From contig NC_052510.1 in the NCBI RefSeq assembly GCF_014356525.2, positions 21,649,483-21,713,482 on the forward strand: a DNA stretch of 64,000 bases, in the 5' to 3' direction. Within the stretch, counting starts at the first letter, position 1; each line of letters starts with the position of its first letter. This DNA is from Nilaparvata lugens. Taxonomy: Eukaryota; Arthropoda; Insecta; Hemiptera; Delphacidae. Positions 11,657-22,805 of the stretch are shown piece by piece. The translations under genes were made by a program, and so were the position numbers. The notes beneath the pieces are model-generated. The model was not told the DNA's origin and searched no databases. It worked only from the letters and a program-made list of their open reading frames with translations.

Positions 11657-12680
11657 TTGCAAAGTGTGCGTGACCTAGTTTTAAAACCCAGACGCTTCAA
11701 TGTTTTTGATGTTCTTTTTTATCGTTTTGCCCTGCTTCATAATAGGATAAATTTTCAAATTGTGCACATTATAAGCCGTTTGAAATAGATACGCATGATC
11801 AGCTGTTTGAAATTGATGAAATTTGACAATGACGTTACAGCCAAGTTTAGGTTGGTTGTGTGGAATGAACAAATTATCCTATCCTATACTATTGAACGAG
11901 CAATTTATGTTTATTTTATTTTTATATGTTTTAAATGTTTTTAAAATTATATATCTGTATGTGAACAGAACTCGAAAATGTCTCCAACAATTCTCACAAA
12001 ATTTGGAACATAGTAGGTTCATGATAGAAAAACTCGATTGCACTAGGTCTCATCCCTAGGAAAACTCGCTACACGATATTAAAAGGATGTTTCATCCTTG
12101 GAAAAACAGCTGAGATTTTCGTCTTTTTTGGATATGAAAATGAGTGAGCATGTACGTCTGTGGAAAATCAAAATATCTCATCCCCTAAATTCACAAGCTG
12201 ACGTATAGCTAAACTGTAAAATATAAATATGGCCTGTAGGATAAAGAAAACTCGAGGGTTTGAAAGGTGAAATTAATTATAATTAATCAAAAATAATAAC
12301 CATTTTGAAAATAGAATAGCTATTTATGTATTAAGAGTGTAATGTACAACTTTAGCGCTCGTGCAAAACTCTGCTTTGCGTCATGTGATAATTTTGCAAG
12401 AGCGATAAAGAAGCATTAAGCGCGAATTTCATACAATTTTTTTTCTACAACTGCCCAAACCTGTTGAATTACTTATAACTGGCGGAGTTAATAATAAATC
12501 GTCTTCACTGATATCCATCATGGCTGCAGCAGAGTGCAGAGCCGATACAATTACCGACTTTTTAGGTTAAGATCTGACCTACTTTTGGCGAGCTGCTTAT
12601 CATCAGCTGATTAGCGGGCATAATGGAACTCCTCTGCGCATGCGCGAATGATTAGCGAGCGTAAAGAGGTTTTGAGGGTT

Positions 12681-12706
12681 TAACCATCTGCATGCGCAGA
12701 TGGTTA
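12681..12706. repeat. Perfect 11-bp-stem palindrome
   Basis: The sequence taaccatctgc-atgc-gcagatggtta forms an 11-bp stem with a four-base centre. It sits in a GC-richer patch (12,600-12,720) with repeated gcgcatgcgc-like words inside the family A interior. Its role is unknown; it may be a subterminal hairpin of a nested element. Confidence 0.7.
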
Positions 12707-13459
12707 GAGAGCAAAAAAGTAGATTCTCCTCAGAAATAAGCTGTTTTACGAGGAGAATTGAGTATGTAAATTCTATTTACGCGCAGTTGTAAAAAAACAT
12801 ATTTTCGTGGTGTTTCCAAATTGATCAAATAGTTAAATTTCCTTTTAATTCTTCAACATCAAAACTTTCTTAGCAGATGCACACAGCTGTTGGTTGGCCT
12901 TTTCATGTGTAGTATTTTGTTTATAAAGTGATGAGGCACATAACCAATGACCATAAATTTTGGAAAGTAGAATTAGAAGTAATTCTCAAGTGGAAACTTC
13001 ATCATATAGTTGTGAATTTTGGGCTAAAGTTTTACTCTAAAAAGTCCAAAATAGTAACTAGATACTATTAGTGCAGGATAGTAGGGCTGAATGGTAAATT
13101 AACAAAAATATTGTAGCAAACATAGTATACTATTCTTCAAATCAAGGATCTATATGAATAAAAATCGAGCCTCAAATTTTGACATTCAATAACCTTTTTT
13201 ATGTGTGCACCGAATTTGATGATTTTTTCTAGTTGTGTTTGTCACGTTCAGGAGTAGGTTTATGGCCTATAAAATTTATGATACGACTTCAGGACTCTTT
13301 CCTACGGTCCTTCAGAGTTTACATGTGAAGATTTGTGAGCTGGCCACACACAGAAATGAAAATCAGCTGTTATAATCATTGTGTCATCCAACAGCCGTTG
13401 TTAGTTCTGTTTTCTTTTTTTTCTTTCTACTGATTCACAAAATTTTAATTCTAATAATA

Positions 13460-13956
13460 ATGCCGCGTTACGAACGAAGTCCAAACTTGGGTCGTAGAAC
13501 TCGAATTGCTGTGAATTTAGAATATGCATGAGAAAATCAGAAGCAAGGAGATATACCATTCAATTTCCCAGGAAGCTGTATTCAACTATATCTAAAAATA
13601 CTAACTGCTGACCAACTAACTCAGCACTTAGGAAGTCCATACTGAGATATAAATGTAAATACCGATTGTTGGATAATTTTCTTTAAAATATAGTGCATCA
13701 GATTGAGCTAAGGCTAAGCACATCTACCTGAGGAGGCGCGGCTAGGTGATAAAAAGTGATCTTATGGACATTGCCTTAACACACTATTCCTCCCCATGCC
13801 CGATTCAGTGTATGTGAGTTCTTCCAGTCAAACCAAATGGCGAGAAGCACCTGGATGCAAAATACCACATCGCGCCTCTTCAGGTGTGCATCCAGCTAAA
13901 GTTTGTCATGAGATGCATTAACTATTTGTCGGTACGACGTTCGCCGGGCCAGCTAG
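13460..13956 (+). mobile_element. Helitron 3' portion with a possible RepHel N-terminal relic
   Basis: A short frame beginning at an ATG near 13,461 reads MPRYERSPNLGRRTRIAVNL before a stop. That style of N-terminus (MP-basic, NLGRR) resembles insect Helitron helicase ORFs as I remember them; this is recall, not a search. The segment ends in ...acgttcgccgggccagCTAG|T with CTAG at 13,953-13,956, the canonical Helitron 3' terminus. The 5' terminus is not identified. Confidence 0.4.
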
Positions 13957-14158
13957 TATATTATAATTTCCTCTTTCGTTATAAAATGTGTATGCTCTTG
14001 TACTCCAGAGCGGAGCTCGGTCTACCGATCATGGAAAAAAAACATTAAATTGACTTCTGCAAACCCACTCATCATCCTCTTTGATTTGACGTATTAAACT
14101 TAAAGATTGGTTCAGTTATAACTGAGAATGCAGGGTTCAACTGTGTATTGAATAAAAT

Positions 14159-14240
14159 ATCCTATTATATTAAGCGAGCAATTTCTGAATCTTCTTCTTC
14201 TTCTTCTTCTTCTTCTTCTTCTTCTTCTTCTTCTTCTTCT
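14159..14240 (+). repeat. Family A 5' terminus running into a (TTC)n array
   Basis: A third TCCTATTATATTAAGCGAGC terminus at about 14,159-14,178 is followed within ten bases by an uninterrupted TTC array to about 14,240. The junction suggests either slippage expansion inside the element or insertion of an adjoining repeat that carries its own TTC tail. Confidence 0.65.
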
Positions 14241-14812
14241 CTTCTTCTTCTCTATACTTATAAAAGGCTAAGCTCCGACAAACTGAAATCACACCACAGC
14301 CCAAACTACTGAGCCTAAAAACTTGAAATTTTGCACGATTGTTTATGGTAGCCTGAAAACATCCACTAAGAAAGGATTTTCAGAAATTTGCCCCCCTGAG
14401 GGAGCTGGGGCCCCCCCAAAATTGTGTACTTTTTAACCGCTCATTGCACAGCAAAGTCATGAGGAACTTTTTTGTTCAGCTACGAAAAAAAAATTATATC
14501 TATGCAGAAAAATTTCGATCAGGAGCACAGGGGGGTCCAGGAGAGGGCATTTTTCGAAAATTTTTATGTAAAATCACACTACAGCTCAAACTTATTGTCC
14601 TACAAACTTTAAACTTTTCACAAATATTCTTCAAACATGCTAGACGCGCACTAAGAACGGATTTTGAGATATTTTGCCACTAAGGGTTTCAAAGGATGAA
14701 AAAGGATCCTATTAAGTAAGGTTATGAACATGGTAAGGTGAGTGCCATATGAAAATGAGATAATTTATTTATTGACATGTGATATTCTAACATATGTTGT
14801 AATCATTGGAAA
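14241..14812 (+). repeat. 550-bp interspersed repeat linked to a TTC array, copy 1
   Basis: From ...taaaaggctaagctccgac to ...tgttgtaatcattgg this segment is about 85-90% identical to 16,743-17,291, including ggaactttttnnttcag blocks and a cccccctgagggagctggg motif. Both copies sit immediately downstream of (TTC)n arrays, so the array is probably part of the dispersed unit. Neither strand has a convincing ORF. Class unknown. Confidence 0.8.
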
Positions 14813-15950
14813 TAACAAAATAATATGATAGAAATTCAAAAAAGAACATCTGTTCTATTATTGCTTTCTACCTGATTCCACTCAACCTCAATAATATTGT
14901 TCTGATAATTGATAAATATGTTTAATAATATTATTATCATTGATATAATAAAAGTATTGTTTCAATAATTAATTATTATCATTAATATAATAATAGTATT
15001 GTTTTGGTAATCAATAAATATTTTTATTTTCACAAACTCTGTATAATGGTGGATGTGAAACAGCTGCATCGAAGAAATTATCTCAAAAACATATGTTAAG
15101 GCAAACCATAGTTTTGAACTTCGTTTTCCTGATCAATGTATAAGCCTACACGTGGCATGTATTATTAATTTTTCAGCTAGAACAGTTTTTTGAGACTGCT
15201 TAATAAACGTCTAGAGTTTTATCAATGCTGTATCGGCAATATGAAAACGCATGCAGTTAATATGACTTTAAATAATGGTGTTGATATTTACATGATAATT
15301 ATTCTCTACCATTTTTATTTAATTAAAATTTGAAAATTATTCAAGCCTTGATAGAATGATTGACTCACTGTATTCGAAAATTTTAATATTGAAATGAGGG
15401 GTATTTTGGCAAGCTGAACAAAAAAGTAAGGTCCTATGTACCTTTTTGATATCATTTCTTCAAATGAAGAATGAGTTTTGTGGGTTGTCAAAACTCCCCC
15501 TGAAAGAGAACTATTCATTTCATCCTATCTTTTAGTAAAATAACAATGATTTCTGCAATGAATAACATCTATCTTGCCAACAAGGATTTAGATATGACCC
15601 ACACTTTAGATTTATATAATTCTATTAATAAATTCATGGAAATTGAAGTACTTTTTTCAGTTAGTTGATGAAATTGATCATCAATAGAGGAAATGATTAT
15701 AATTTTATCAATACAGAATTAGTTGAATGAATTGTCGATGTACTGAGTTCTTTGTCAACAATAATTCAATATTGGTATTTATCCAATCATTATTTTTTTC
15801 AGAAGTTATTTCATTTGAATTAGAAAATATTTATAAGCTCCTATCAATTTATCATTCGTAACAATGAATTCTTCAAAACATGAATTTAATCAAATAAAAA
15901 ATTGTCCATACTTCTGTATTCATGTTCGCATGTTTTCCACTTGTGATGGA
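14813..15950. other. Very AT-rich sequence with a small internal duplication
   Basis: At about 14,896-15,022 two near-identical AT-rich segments of about 60 bases (ttattatcattgatataata type) lie in tandem. No gene or mobile-element terminus was found otherwise. Confidence 0.45.
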
Positions 15951-16260
15951 TAGCCAAAATATTGTGGAGGGAGCTGCACGGCGAATTGTAATCGAGGGCT
16001 CTGATTGGCTGAAAAGTTCAGCGTTCGAAGTGCGGTGAGGCGAACAGTTAGAACATAGGCAAGCGGCACGGCGAATGGTTCGGAGTACGGTACGGCGAAT
16101 GATTAACAGCTGATTTTTAAAATATGCTCATGTTCGTTGAAAGGCAAGATGTTCGGAGGAATGCACGGTTTGCTGCATGGTTCGAGGTTCGGTTCGGCAT
16201 GTGTGGACGCACCTTTAGTTGTTACAGTAGACTACATCACAGTATACAGATCACAGGCCG
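15951..16260. other. GC-richer patch rich in cggcgaa words
   Basis: The words gcacggcgaa, cggcgaatg and gttcgg recur at about 15,975-16,200, unlike the surrounding AT-rich DNA. It may be part of a DNA transposon (gtccata near 15,903 and gtgtggac near 16,200 could be a weak terminal pair), but no boundary can be fixed and no coding frame is convincing. Confidence 0.3.
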
Positions 16261-16273
16261 AAGCAACATAATA

Positions 16274-16742
16274 ATCTTCTTCTTCTTCCTCTTCTTCTTC
16301 TCTTCTTCTTCTTCTTCTTCTTCTTCTTCTTCTTCTTCTTCTTCTTCTTCTTCTTTCTTCTTCTTCTTCTTCTTCTTCTTCTTCTCTTCTTCTTCTTCTT
16401 CTTCTTCTTCTTCTTCTTCTTCTTCTTCTTCTTCTTCTCTTCTTCTTCTTCTCTTCTTCTTCTTCTTCTTCTTCTTCTTCTTCTTCTTCTTCTTCTTCTT
16501 CTTCTTCTTCTTCTTCTTCTTCTTCTTCTTCTTCTTCTTCTCTTCTTCTTCTTCTTCTTCTTCTTCTTCCTTCTTCTTCTTCTTCTTCTTCTTCTTCTTC
16601 TTCTCTTCTTCTTCTTCTTCTCTTCTTCTTCTTCTTCTTCTTCTCTCTTCTTCTTCTTCTTCTTCTTCTTCTTCTTCTTCTTCTTCTTCTTCTTCTTCTT
16701 CTCTTCTTCTTCTTCTTCTTCTTCTTCTTCTTCTTCTTCTTC
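16274..16742 (+). repeat. (TTC)n microsatellite, about 470 bp
   Basis: The array is nearly pure and broken only by single tct/ct shifts that change register about a dozen times. These shifts make the spurious Phe/Ser/Leu-run open frame over it. It is the longest TTC array in the window. Long GAA/TTC tracts can adopt triplex (sticky) DNA, which is established for this repeat class. Here it precedes repeat copy 2. Confidence 0.95.
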
Positions 16743-17291
16743 CTATATCTGAAAGGCTAAGCCCCGAGAAACTGAAATCACACCACAGCCCAAACTACTA
16801 AGCCTAAAAACTTGAAATTTCGCACAATTGTTGATTTTAGCCTCAAAACATCCACTACAAAAGGATTTTCAGAAATCTTCCCCCCTGAGGGAGCTGGGCC
16901 CCCCAAAATTTTCACTTCTTAACAGTTCATTGCACATCAAAGTCATGAGGAACTTTTTCGTTCAGATACGAAAAAAATCAGATCTATGCAGAAAAATTCC
17001 AATCAGGAGCACAGGGGGGTTCTGGAGAGGGCACTTTTCGAAAATTATTATGTAAAATCACACTACTGCTCAAACTAATAGGCCTACAGACTTAAAACTT
17101 AGCTCAAATATTCTTCAAACATGCTAGATGCGCACTAAGAACGGATTTTGAGATATTTTGCCTCTAAGGATTTCAAAGGATGAAAAAGGATCCTATTAAG
17201 TAAGCTTATGGTAAGGTGGACTCTATATGGAACTGAGATAATTGACACATGATATTCATGATATTCTAACATATGTTGTAATCATTGGAAA
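16743..17291 (+). repeat. 550-bp interspersed repeat linked to a TTC array, copy 2
   Basis: This is colinear with copy 1 from 14,241, starting tatatctgaaaggctaagcccc and ending tgttgtaatcattgg. It differs by small indels, for example a duplicated gatattcat near 17,250. There is no coding evidence. Confidence 0.8.
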
Positions 17292-17496
17292 GCTTAAAAC
17301 AATTTCATCAATTAGCTGATCGAATTGATTTTGCTGATTGATTGAGAGCGCGAGCTTACCACGTGTTTGTTCCATCTGTGTTTGTATGCTTGGCCACTTC
17401 GGTTTGCGCCTTCTATCAGCTGTATATGGAGTCTCATACACTCCGATTAAAACAGAGCACAAAGGTTTTCTTTGGTTAGGAGTTTGTTGATGATTC

Positions 17497-17970
17497 TTTT
17501 TTTCAAATTCAAATTTTATTGCCATCAAGAATCACATTGAAAACTTTCTTAATAGACAACAAGATTTTAGAAACAAAATGTCAAACATATACCTACATTT
17601 ATTTGTAGCACGGCCAGAAAAAGACAAACTTGAGTACTAGCCGTGAGTTTATTAAATATAACTTAATATATATATTTTTGTTAATATTTTGTGAATAAAA
17701 ATTACGAGTTGATGAGAGATGCGAGTAATTCCTTATATTTGATCTGAATGCTTATAATACAGTAGTCGAGGTCACTGCAATCAATATTTTTTTATTCTGT
17801 ACGGTAGCTAATAAATTTCATAGGTATTGATTGTCCATAATGTATCCAGTGTCCATAATGGAAGTAATTAAACTACTCAAAATTAATGGCTTCCTGGTCC
17901 CTCATAGATTTATAGTATTCCTGGTGATTGAGCCTGTCTTTTTCAGCGATGTCTATTAATAATAAAGCCT
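17497..17970 (-). pseudogene. LINE 3' end, minus strand
   Basis: Minus-strand reading gives a coding tail (LNHQEYYKSMRDQEAINFE then stop) at about 17,965-17,880. About 350 bases of 3' UTR follow, then an aataaaatttgaatttgaa terminus near 17,500-17,520. An AATAAA merged with a (TTTGAA)n tail is also seen at the end of the LINE at 41,760-41,795, which supports LINE 3' identity. It is 5'-truncated. It lies only a few bases from the Helitron 3' end at 17,980. Confidence 0.5.
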
Positions 17971-17979
17971 TATTTATAA

Positions 17980-18566
17980 CTAGCTTACCCAGCGAACTTC
18001 GTACCGCCTATGTATCTCATGTTACACTTGACTTTATTTGGTGAATCATGGAATTTATCTGACAATCAACATGCTCATTTACATCTCAATACGGACTTTC
18101 TATGTGCTTAGGTCATGCAGCATTCATTATTCCGAAAACATATTATTCTTCTCAATCAATTGGTAGTAATATATATCAGTAAAGTTTTTGATTAAAATCG
18201 AAATAAGAAACTACCGTTTCAATACCAGTACACAATAATTTATCACAGGGTGATGTGTTTATTATAGCTGGTAACTTTAGATGCTAAATCATATTATCAC
18301 AATAATATGATCTTGAATCATGATCATCTTTTCGTTCTTCAGTAGCCGCTTGGCCGAAAATTTCGAAAACATATGTCTGTAAAATGGATTAATAAATAAT
18401 TATTATTAGCTCCCCTATTAAAATTTCTGTTCAGAAACCATCCCCAATATTCACACAACATATTCCCAAAGTTTCATGCCGTTATGTCAAGTAGTTTTCA
18501 AGTCCACAGGGAACAAACAAACATACAAACAAACACACAAACAGACATTCATTCTTTATAAATAGA
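17980..18566 (-). mobile_element. Non-autonomous Helitron, complete, 587 bp
   Basis: On the minus strand it starts A|TCTATTTATAAAGAATG and ends gtacgaagttcgctgggtaagCTAG|T, with a small hairpin (cgaagttcg) just before the terminus. There is no TIR and no target duplication, and insertion is between A and T. These are the textbook Helitron boundaries. The 5' part has gtttgtttgtatgtttgttccc. No ORF, so it depends on RepHel in trans. Confidence 0.85.
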
Positions 18567-18768
18567 TTTTCATTCGGCTCAAACAAAAGCCTCTCTAGAT
18601 GAAGGTAGAATGATAAGGATTCAGTTCTGTTGTTTTAACATTTCTTCAAACAACTTTCAAAAAGTTCATGTAGTACTTACTATTGTGTTTGAGACACTTC
18701 TGGCGCTATCATAGTTTCACCACTATTCTGTTCCACAGTCCTATCTCTTGCAGTCGTTAACTATAATA

Positions 18769-18993
18769 TCTCTATAATAATTATATAGAGTAAAGAGCTG
18801 GCTTATGCATGTACGGGATGGGAAAATTATGTTTGATGCATCATCACGTCTGAACTACTGGACTAATTAACTTGAAATTTTACTTATAGATTCTTAATTA
18901 ACCAAGGATGGTTATAGGCCTTTTCTCAATTCTTCAAAATTTCATTACGTCAAGTTTTAAAATAGATCCTTGCGAAGCACGGGTTCTTGCTAG
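18769..18993 (+). mobile_element. Short Helitron (family B), copy 1, 225 bp
   Basis: Starts A|TCTCTATAATAATTATATAGAG (an inverted-repeat start) and ends gcgaagcacgggttcttgCTAG|T. It shares agagctggctta, tttgatgcatcatcacgtctgaa and ttacgtcaagtttt with copies at 46,670 and 47,060. Both termini and the A/T flanks fit Helitron insertion. Confidence 0.85.
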
Positions 18994-19157
18994 TATATTT
19001 TATATATCTGGCTATTTTTATATCGGGTTATTTTTATGGTTATTCATGTTCAATGGATCTCGAAAACGGCTCTAACGATTTTCACGAAAATTGGAACATA
19101 GTAGGTTTATGATATAAAATTCGATTGCACCAGGCCTCATCCCTGGAAAAAAACTCA
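18994..19157 (+). mobile_element. Family A element core, truncated
   Basis: It contains ctcgaaaacggctctaacg, ttggaacatagtaggttta and cctcatccctgg, matching copies near 12,000, 26,030 and 29,540. The 5' TC terminus is missing. The right side runs directly into the CCTAA tract, where other copies continue with a gctnaaggacatt stretch. Confidence 0.65.
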
Positions 19158-19218
19158 CCTAACCTAACCTAACTCACTTAACCTAACCTAACCTAGCCAA
19201 GCCTAACCTAACCTAACC
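19158..19218 (+). repeat. Interstitial CCTAA (TTAGG-type telomeric) repeat
   Basis: About 61 bases are mainly cctaa units (ten or so recognisable), interrupted by ctcactt and cctagccaag variants. TTAGG is the ancestral arthropod telomere repeat and is kept in many Auchenorrhyncha (established knowledge). Its position between a Helitron-like core and a (CA)n array suggests an interstitial tract rather than a chromosome end. Confidence 0.75.
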
Positions 19219-19272
19219 AGATTCAAGGTTGAGGTCAAAATAGAAAAAAATGATGTAAATTTTTTTTCTTAT

Positions 19273-19622
<350 letters not shown>

Positions 19623-19775
19623 ATGCAAAATTCCAATACCCAAAAACCATTCATTATCTTTGGACTCAGGGGACCTTGAAACGTAGAGAAATTTAGATAT
19701 TGGGTTATCTTAATTTTTTTTTGGAAAGCGATACTTACCTATGGTAATAGGGCATTGAAAGTGAAAAATTTTCTG
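19623..19775 (-). repeat. Abundant interspersed repeat with (TG)n slot, copy 1 (inverted)
   Basis: The minus strand reads cctattaccataggtaag, gctttccaaaaaaaa, acgtttcaaggtcccctgag and tggtttttgggtattgg, then (TG)n. This is the same order as at 22,428-22,690 and 59,290-59,430. I recall this unit as very common in planthopper genomes; that is unverified here. Confidence 0.75.
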
Positions 19776-20100
19776 AAAATATCTATTCTTAGAAAGTTAT
19801 TCAATCTACTAAAAATTACCAAAAAAAATATTTTAGTCAAGTTATTTTAGCTTGATAGTATACAAATCGAAATACTTTGAAAAATATCACCAGTAGAAAG
19901 TTTTTTTTTCCTTTGCACATCCTTAAGGTCTTTGTATTGGACCAAACTGTGCTTCAATTAGTGCCACGTTGACTGACCGATCTCATTGTTTACTCACTGA
20001 TCAGTAGCTTTGAACGCAACCATTGTTATTCTGATTAAATTTATATTGGAAGAGGATAGGATACTATTCAAGATATTGCCTAGTACAATATTCCCCTTAC

Positions 20101-20266
20101 TGTTTGACTCCCTTCAATATCACATAGCCATACAGTTGATTGTTTCTTCGAGTAATACACATAGTTTGATCTTATCAACTCCCTGGTATAAAACGAGACT
20201 TCATCATTGATTATCAACTTGAATACGATATTGAATCCTTCTGAAGCTCCTGAATGGCGCCTACAT
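20101..20266 (-). CDS. Exon 7 of the unidentified minus-strand split gene
   Basis: The 166-bp segment has the best acceptor of the series (cctttgatttcag) at its right edge and a gtaagg donor at its left edge. It encodes CRRHSGASEGFNIVFKLIIN followed by DEVSFYTRELIRSNYVYYSK and KQSTVWLCDIEGSQT. It starts with one base completing a codon: the preceding exon (25,357) ends in AG, so the joined codon is AGA. It ends in phase 0, matching the exon at 1-112. The alternating hydrophobic and polar pattern suggests beta strands. No family was recognised. Confidence 0.65.
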
Positions 20267-21380
20267 CTGAAATCAAAGGATAGATTCAATAAGACGCTTT
20301 AGAGAAAATTATTTACGTGTTTGACATCATGACAGAAAACCAACTTTTCAAGTTTGACAGCTACATTGTGACAATGGTTAGCAGAGCAGAATAGAATAAA
20401 AATAATAGAATTCATTGAATTACAAAGTCACTTTAGAATTAAGCATAGTACGTGACATGTCATATTCATTCAATGGAGTAGGAATAAGTTATATAAAAAT
20501 GAGTAGAAAAAGCTAATAATACAATTACACGTTGTAAAAAGAAATCACAATGAAGAAAGTCCTGCTTGGAGCACCATCATATTTTCAATTAAGAAAAAAA
20601 TAAGCTATGAACTATTTTTCCGAGTCGGAACTTGCATAATATGACAGGGTAAGGAATTTTGGTTTTGATAATACATGTATATTAACATTTTTGATTCACT
20701 TTCCCTAATTTGAAAAGAATAAAAAACAATCAATGCACATTCCAAGCAATTGTTGAAATTGTTTTCCAATGCGTGGTTATCTTTGTACAAGATCTTGTTG
20801 ATCAACGAGCGGCTTAGGCATTCAACCACTGCTCCACTGCAAAGCCGTGCAGCCTTGACTTATCTCACTTGGGTGACAACGGAGGCTCTCCAATGAGAGC
20901 CGAGAGCCAGTTAAGTCAGTGGGTGTAGAGTTGTTGAACACAGCAGAGCTCCAGCCAAAGTGAACGCGACTTCTGACGTAGACATTATACCTGTTTTACT
21001 CCAACTCCAGGATACACCTTTTCATGGCTTTTAGGTGTATTTCATCTAGGTTCAGCACTGGTGAAAAGGTGAGGTTCAAGCGACTTCATTCGCACTTCAT
21101 AGCAGCTATCCAGCTTGTTGCAACTTGTAATGACAGGGTAGATTTTGAGAGAAATCTAACGTTGCTAGAAAATATTCCGAAGTGTATCGGAATAGGAGAA
21201 GGAAGGCATCTGGAGACCGGACTATTTTGTCCCGGAAATTGCGTTCCTGAAGGCTACAGACAGCCGGTGACCGAGAGTGTTGGACTCTGTGATCACCAGC
21301 AAAGTCCTATTCCAGGGTTAGTTCATCATCCCAATTCAGATTGGAATCGCAAGAGGAATGCCAGAAGGGATCGAGAACAC
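20267..21380. other. Unassigned sequence, probably intronic
   Basis: Only weak frames occur, including a Ser/Arg-rich plus-strand frame at 21,024-21,389 with no supporting features. From about 20,850 the sequence becomes GC-richer and leads into the LINE-like segment that follows. Confidence 0.35.
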
Positions 21381-21389
21381 CGAAGTTGA

Positions 21390-21845
21390 TCCATAATTTA
21401 AATAGAAGCCGAGAGAGATTCAATGACACCATTTCGAGGTGGTGGACACTACCCTTGAGAGGGACCTGATTACCAGACACTGTTATCATTCCTGTCTCAC
21501 CAAGCTCAACCCTCTTAAGCAGCACGGTCCCTCCTACCTATGAGGGGAAATTTACTCAAGAGGGCACTCACTACTTGAGACCCCCGACACGAGCTTGGGT
21601 GGTTGATGGACACCAGACGGAGCATCCCATCCCCTATTGCTCCGGGCTACGGCCCACCCCAGACGCTGACTGAGTCTAGCCGGCCCAGAGCGACACTGGG
21701 GATTTCTAGGAGAAAGCGGTGTGGGGAAAAATCTACTCAGAACATATGCTATTCACATAAATTGAGAAAATCAATCCGGATAACACTGATCCCCGGGTTA
21801 TTCCAAATTTTAGTTCTTCGAATGCACTAACATCACCGTTATTAA
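21390..21845 (-). pseudogene. GC-rich segment with a reverse transcriptase fragment
   Basis: At about 21,845-21,735 the minus strand reads KFGITRGSVLSGLIFSIYVN, a degenerate copy of the RT box (P-Q-G-S-V-L-G-P-x-x-F-x-x-Y-V-N). The adjoining 21,400-21,720 is unusually GC-rich (tccgggctacggcccacccc and similar) and may belong to the same LINE relic. Active-site YADD is absent. Family uncertain. Confidence 0.5.
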
Positions 21846-21848
21846 CCT

Positions 21849-22106
21849 TTGTTCGCTGAAGTCTTCCTATGCTATGGAGATGTAGTAGAGGAGTTTGAAG
21901 ACTATCTTGGATTGCCAAAAAACATAGTTTATGAAAGAGCTATTATCAATGATTTGCATGAGCTCGCTCAAAGTTGTGAATTTAATCAATTAAAAAGTAG
22001 TTCAATTAGAGATTTAACAGAAGAGGCATACAGAAGCTTTACCCTTGGAAGTTGGAAACCCTGTCTGAATAAAAGATATGTGCACATATGGAATTGTCAA
22101 AAGTGA
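21849..22106 (+). other. Unidentified open frame, possible gene fragment
   Basis: An 85-codon frame has normal amino-acid composition: EEFEDYLGLPKNIVYERAII, then DLHELAQSCEFNQL and EEAYRSFTLGSWKPCLNKRY. It is mainly helical in appearance, acidic at first, with no zinc-finger or RT motif. Several stops follow. The upstream edge lies a few bases from the RT fragment, so it could be part of a mobile element or a captured or processed host gene piece. Not recognised. Confidence 0.3.
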
Positions 22107-22427
22107 AGCTGAGCAGCCTCAGTCATATATAATAACCCTTCAAAATAGAACAGAGTTGAGAAGAAATACGTGTAGCATCTCAGCCATACTTCTGATGTTA
22201 CAGAATCAACAACTTGGTGATGAGCAACATGCTCAAGATATGCCAAGCAACTGCTACAGGAAGCTTATATGGTCCCAATAGACTTTCATTGAGATTTTAT
22301 ACTTAGATGAAACTGTAAAGAATGGAAGATGTAGTGTTAAGCATATTTTTTATCTATAATATTACCAGCTGTCCTAAAGAGTTGAGTTTGTTATTAAAAT
22401 GAACACCCACTTGATTAGTTTATTTTT

Positions 22428-22599
22428 ACTTTCCTTGCCCTATTACCATAGGTAAGGAAAGTATTGCTTTCCAAAAAAAATTAAGGTACCCTAATTTCAT
22501 GTTTTCTATACGTTTCAAGGTCCCCTGACTCCAAAAAAATGATTTTTGGGTGTTGGTCTGTGTGTGTGTATGTGTGTGTGTGTGTTTATGTATGTGTGT

Positions 22600-22667
<68 letters not shown>

Positions 22668-22805
22668 TGTGTGTATGTCTGTGAACACGATAACTCCATT
22701 CCTAATTAACCGATTTACTTGAAATTTGAACCTTAAGGTCCTTATGCCATGAGGATCCGACCATAAGAAATTCAATAAAATCCAATTCAAGATGGCGGAT
22801 AAAAA
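22428..22805 (+). repeat. Abundant interspersed repeat with (TG)n slot, copy 2
   Basis: Starts with ctattaccataggtaagg, then gctttccaaaaaaaattaagg, acgtttcaaggtcccctgac, a (TG)n/(TATG) tract at 22,556-22,680, then acttgaaatttgaaccttaagg and caattcaagatggcgg. The order of blocks matches 59,290-59,760. No ORF. It leads directly into the 166-bp tandem array. Confidence 0.85.

Larger units (their letters stand above)
11882..14025 (+). mobile_element. Helitron/Helentron-like non-autonomous element (family A, copy 1), with nested DNA
   Basis: The 5' end is A|TCCTATACTATTGAACGAGC at 11,882, shared with copies near 25,663, 14,159 and 29,449. A conserved core follows (tggaacatagtaggtt, tctcatccctaggaaaactcgc). 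The likely 3' end is the hairpin ccagagcggagctcgg at 14,004-14,020, also present at 26,552-26,567 in copy 2. A TC 5' end, a hairpin near the 3' end and no TIR point to rolling-circle elements, though this family lacks the CTRR end. The interior (about 12.3-13.96 kb) includes another Helitron-type 3' terminus at 13,956, so nesting is likely and the outer limits are provisional. Confidence 0.5.

Noticed and set aside
16124..16801. Long open frame of Phe, Ser and Leu runs
   Set aside because: It is a translation of the (TTC)n array; the amino acid changes only mark register shifts.
22515..22790. His-Thr-rich minus-strand frame
   Set aside because: Produced by the (TG)n slot of the dispersed repeat. 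Similar His-Thr frames at 41,251-41,566 come from the 34-bp minisatellite.
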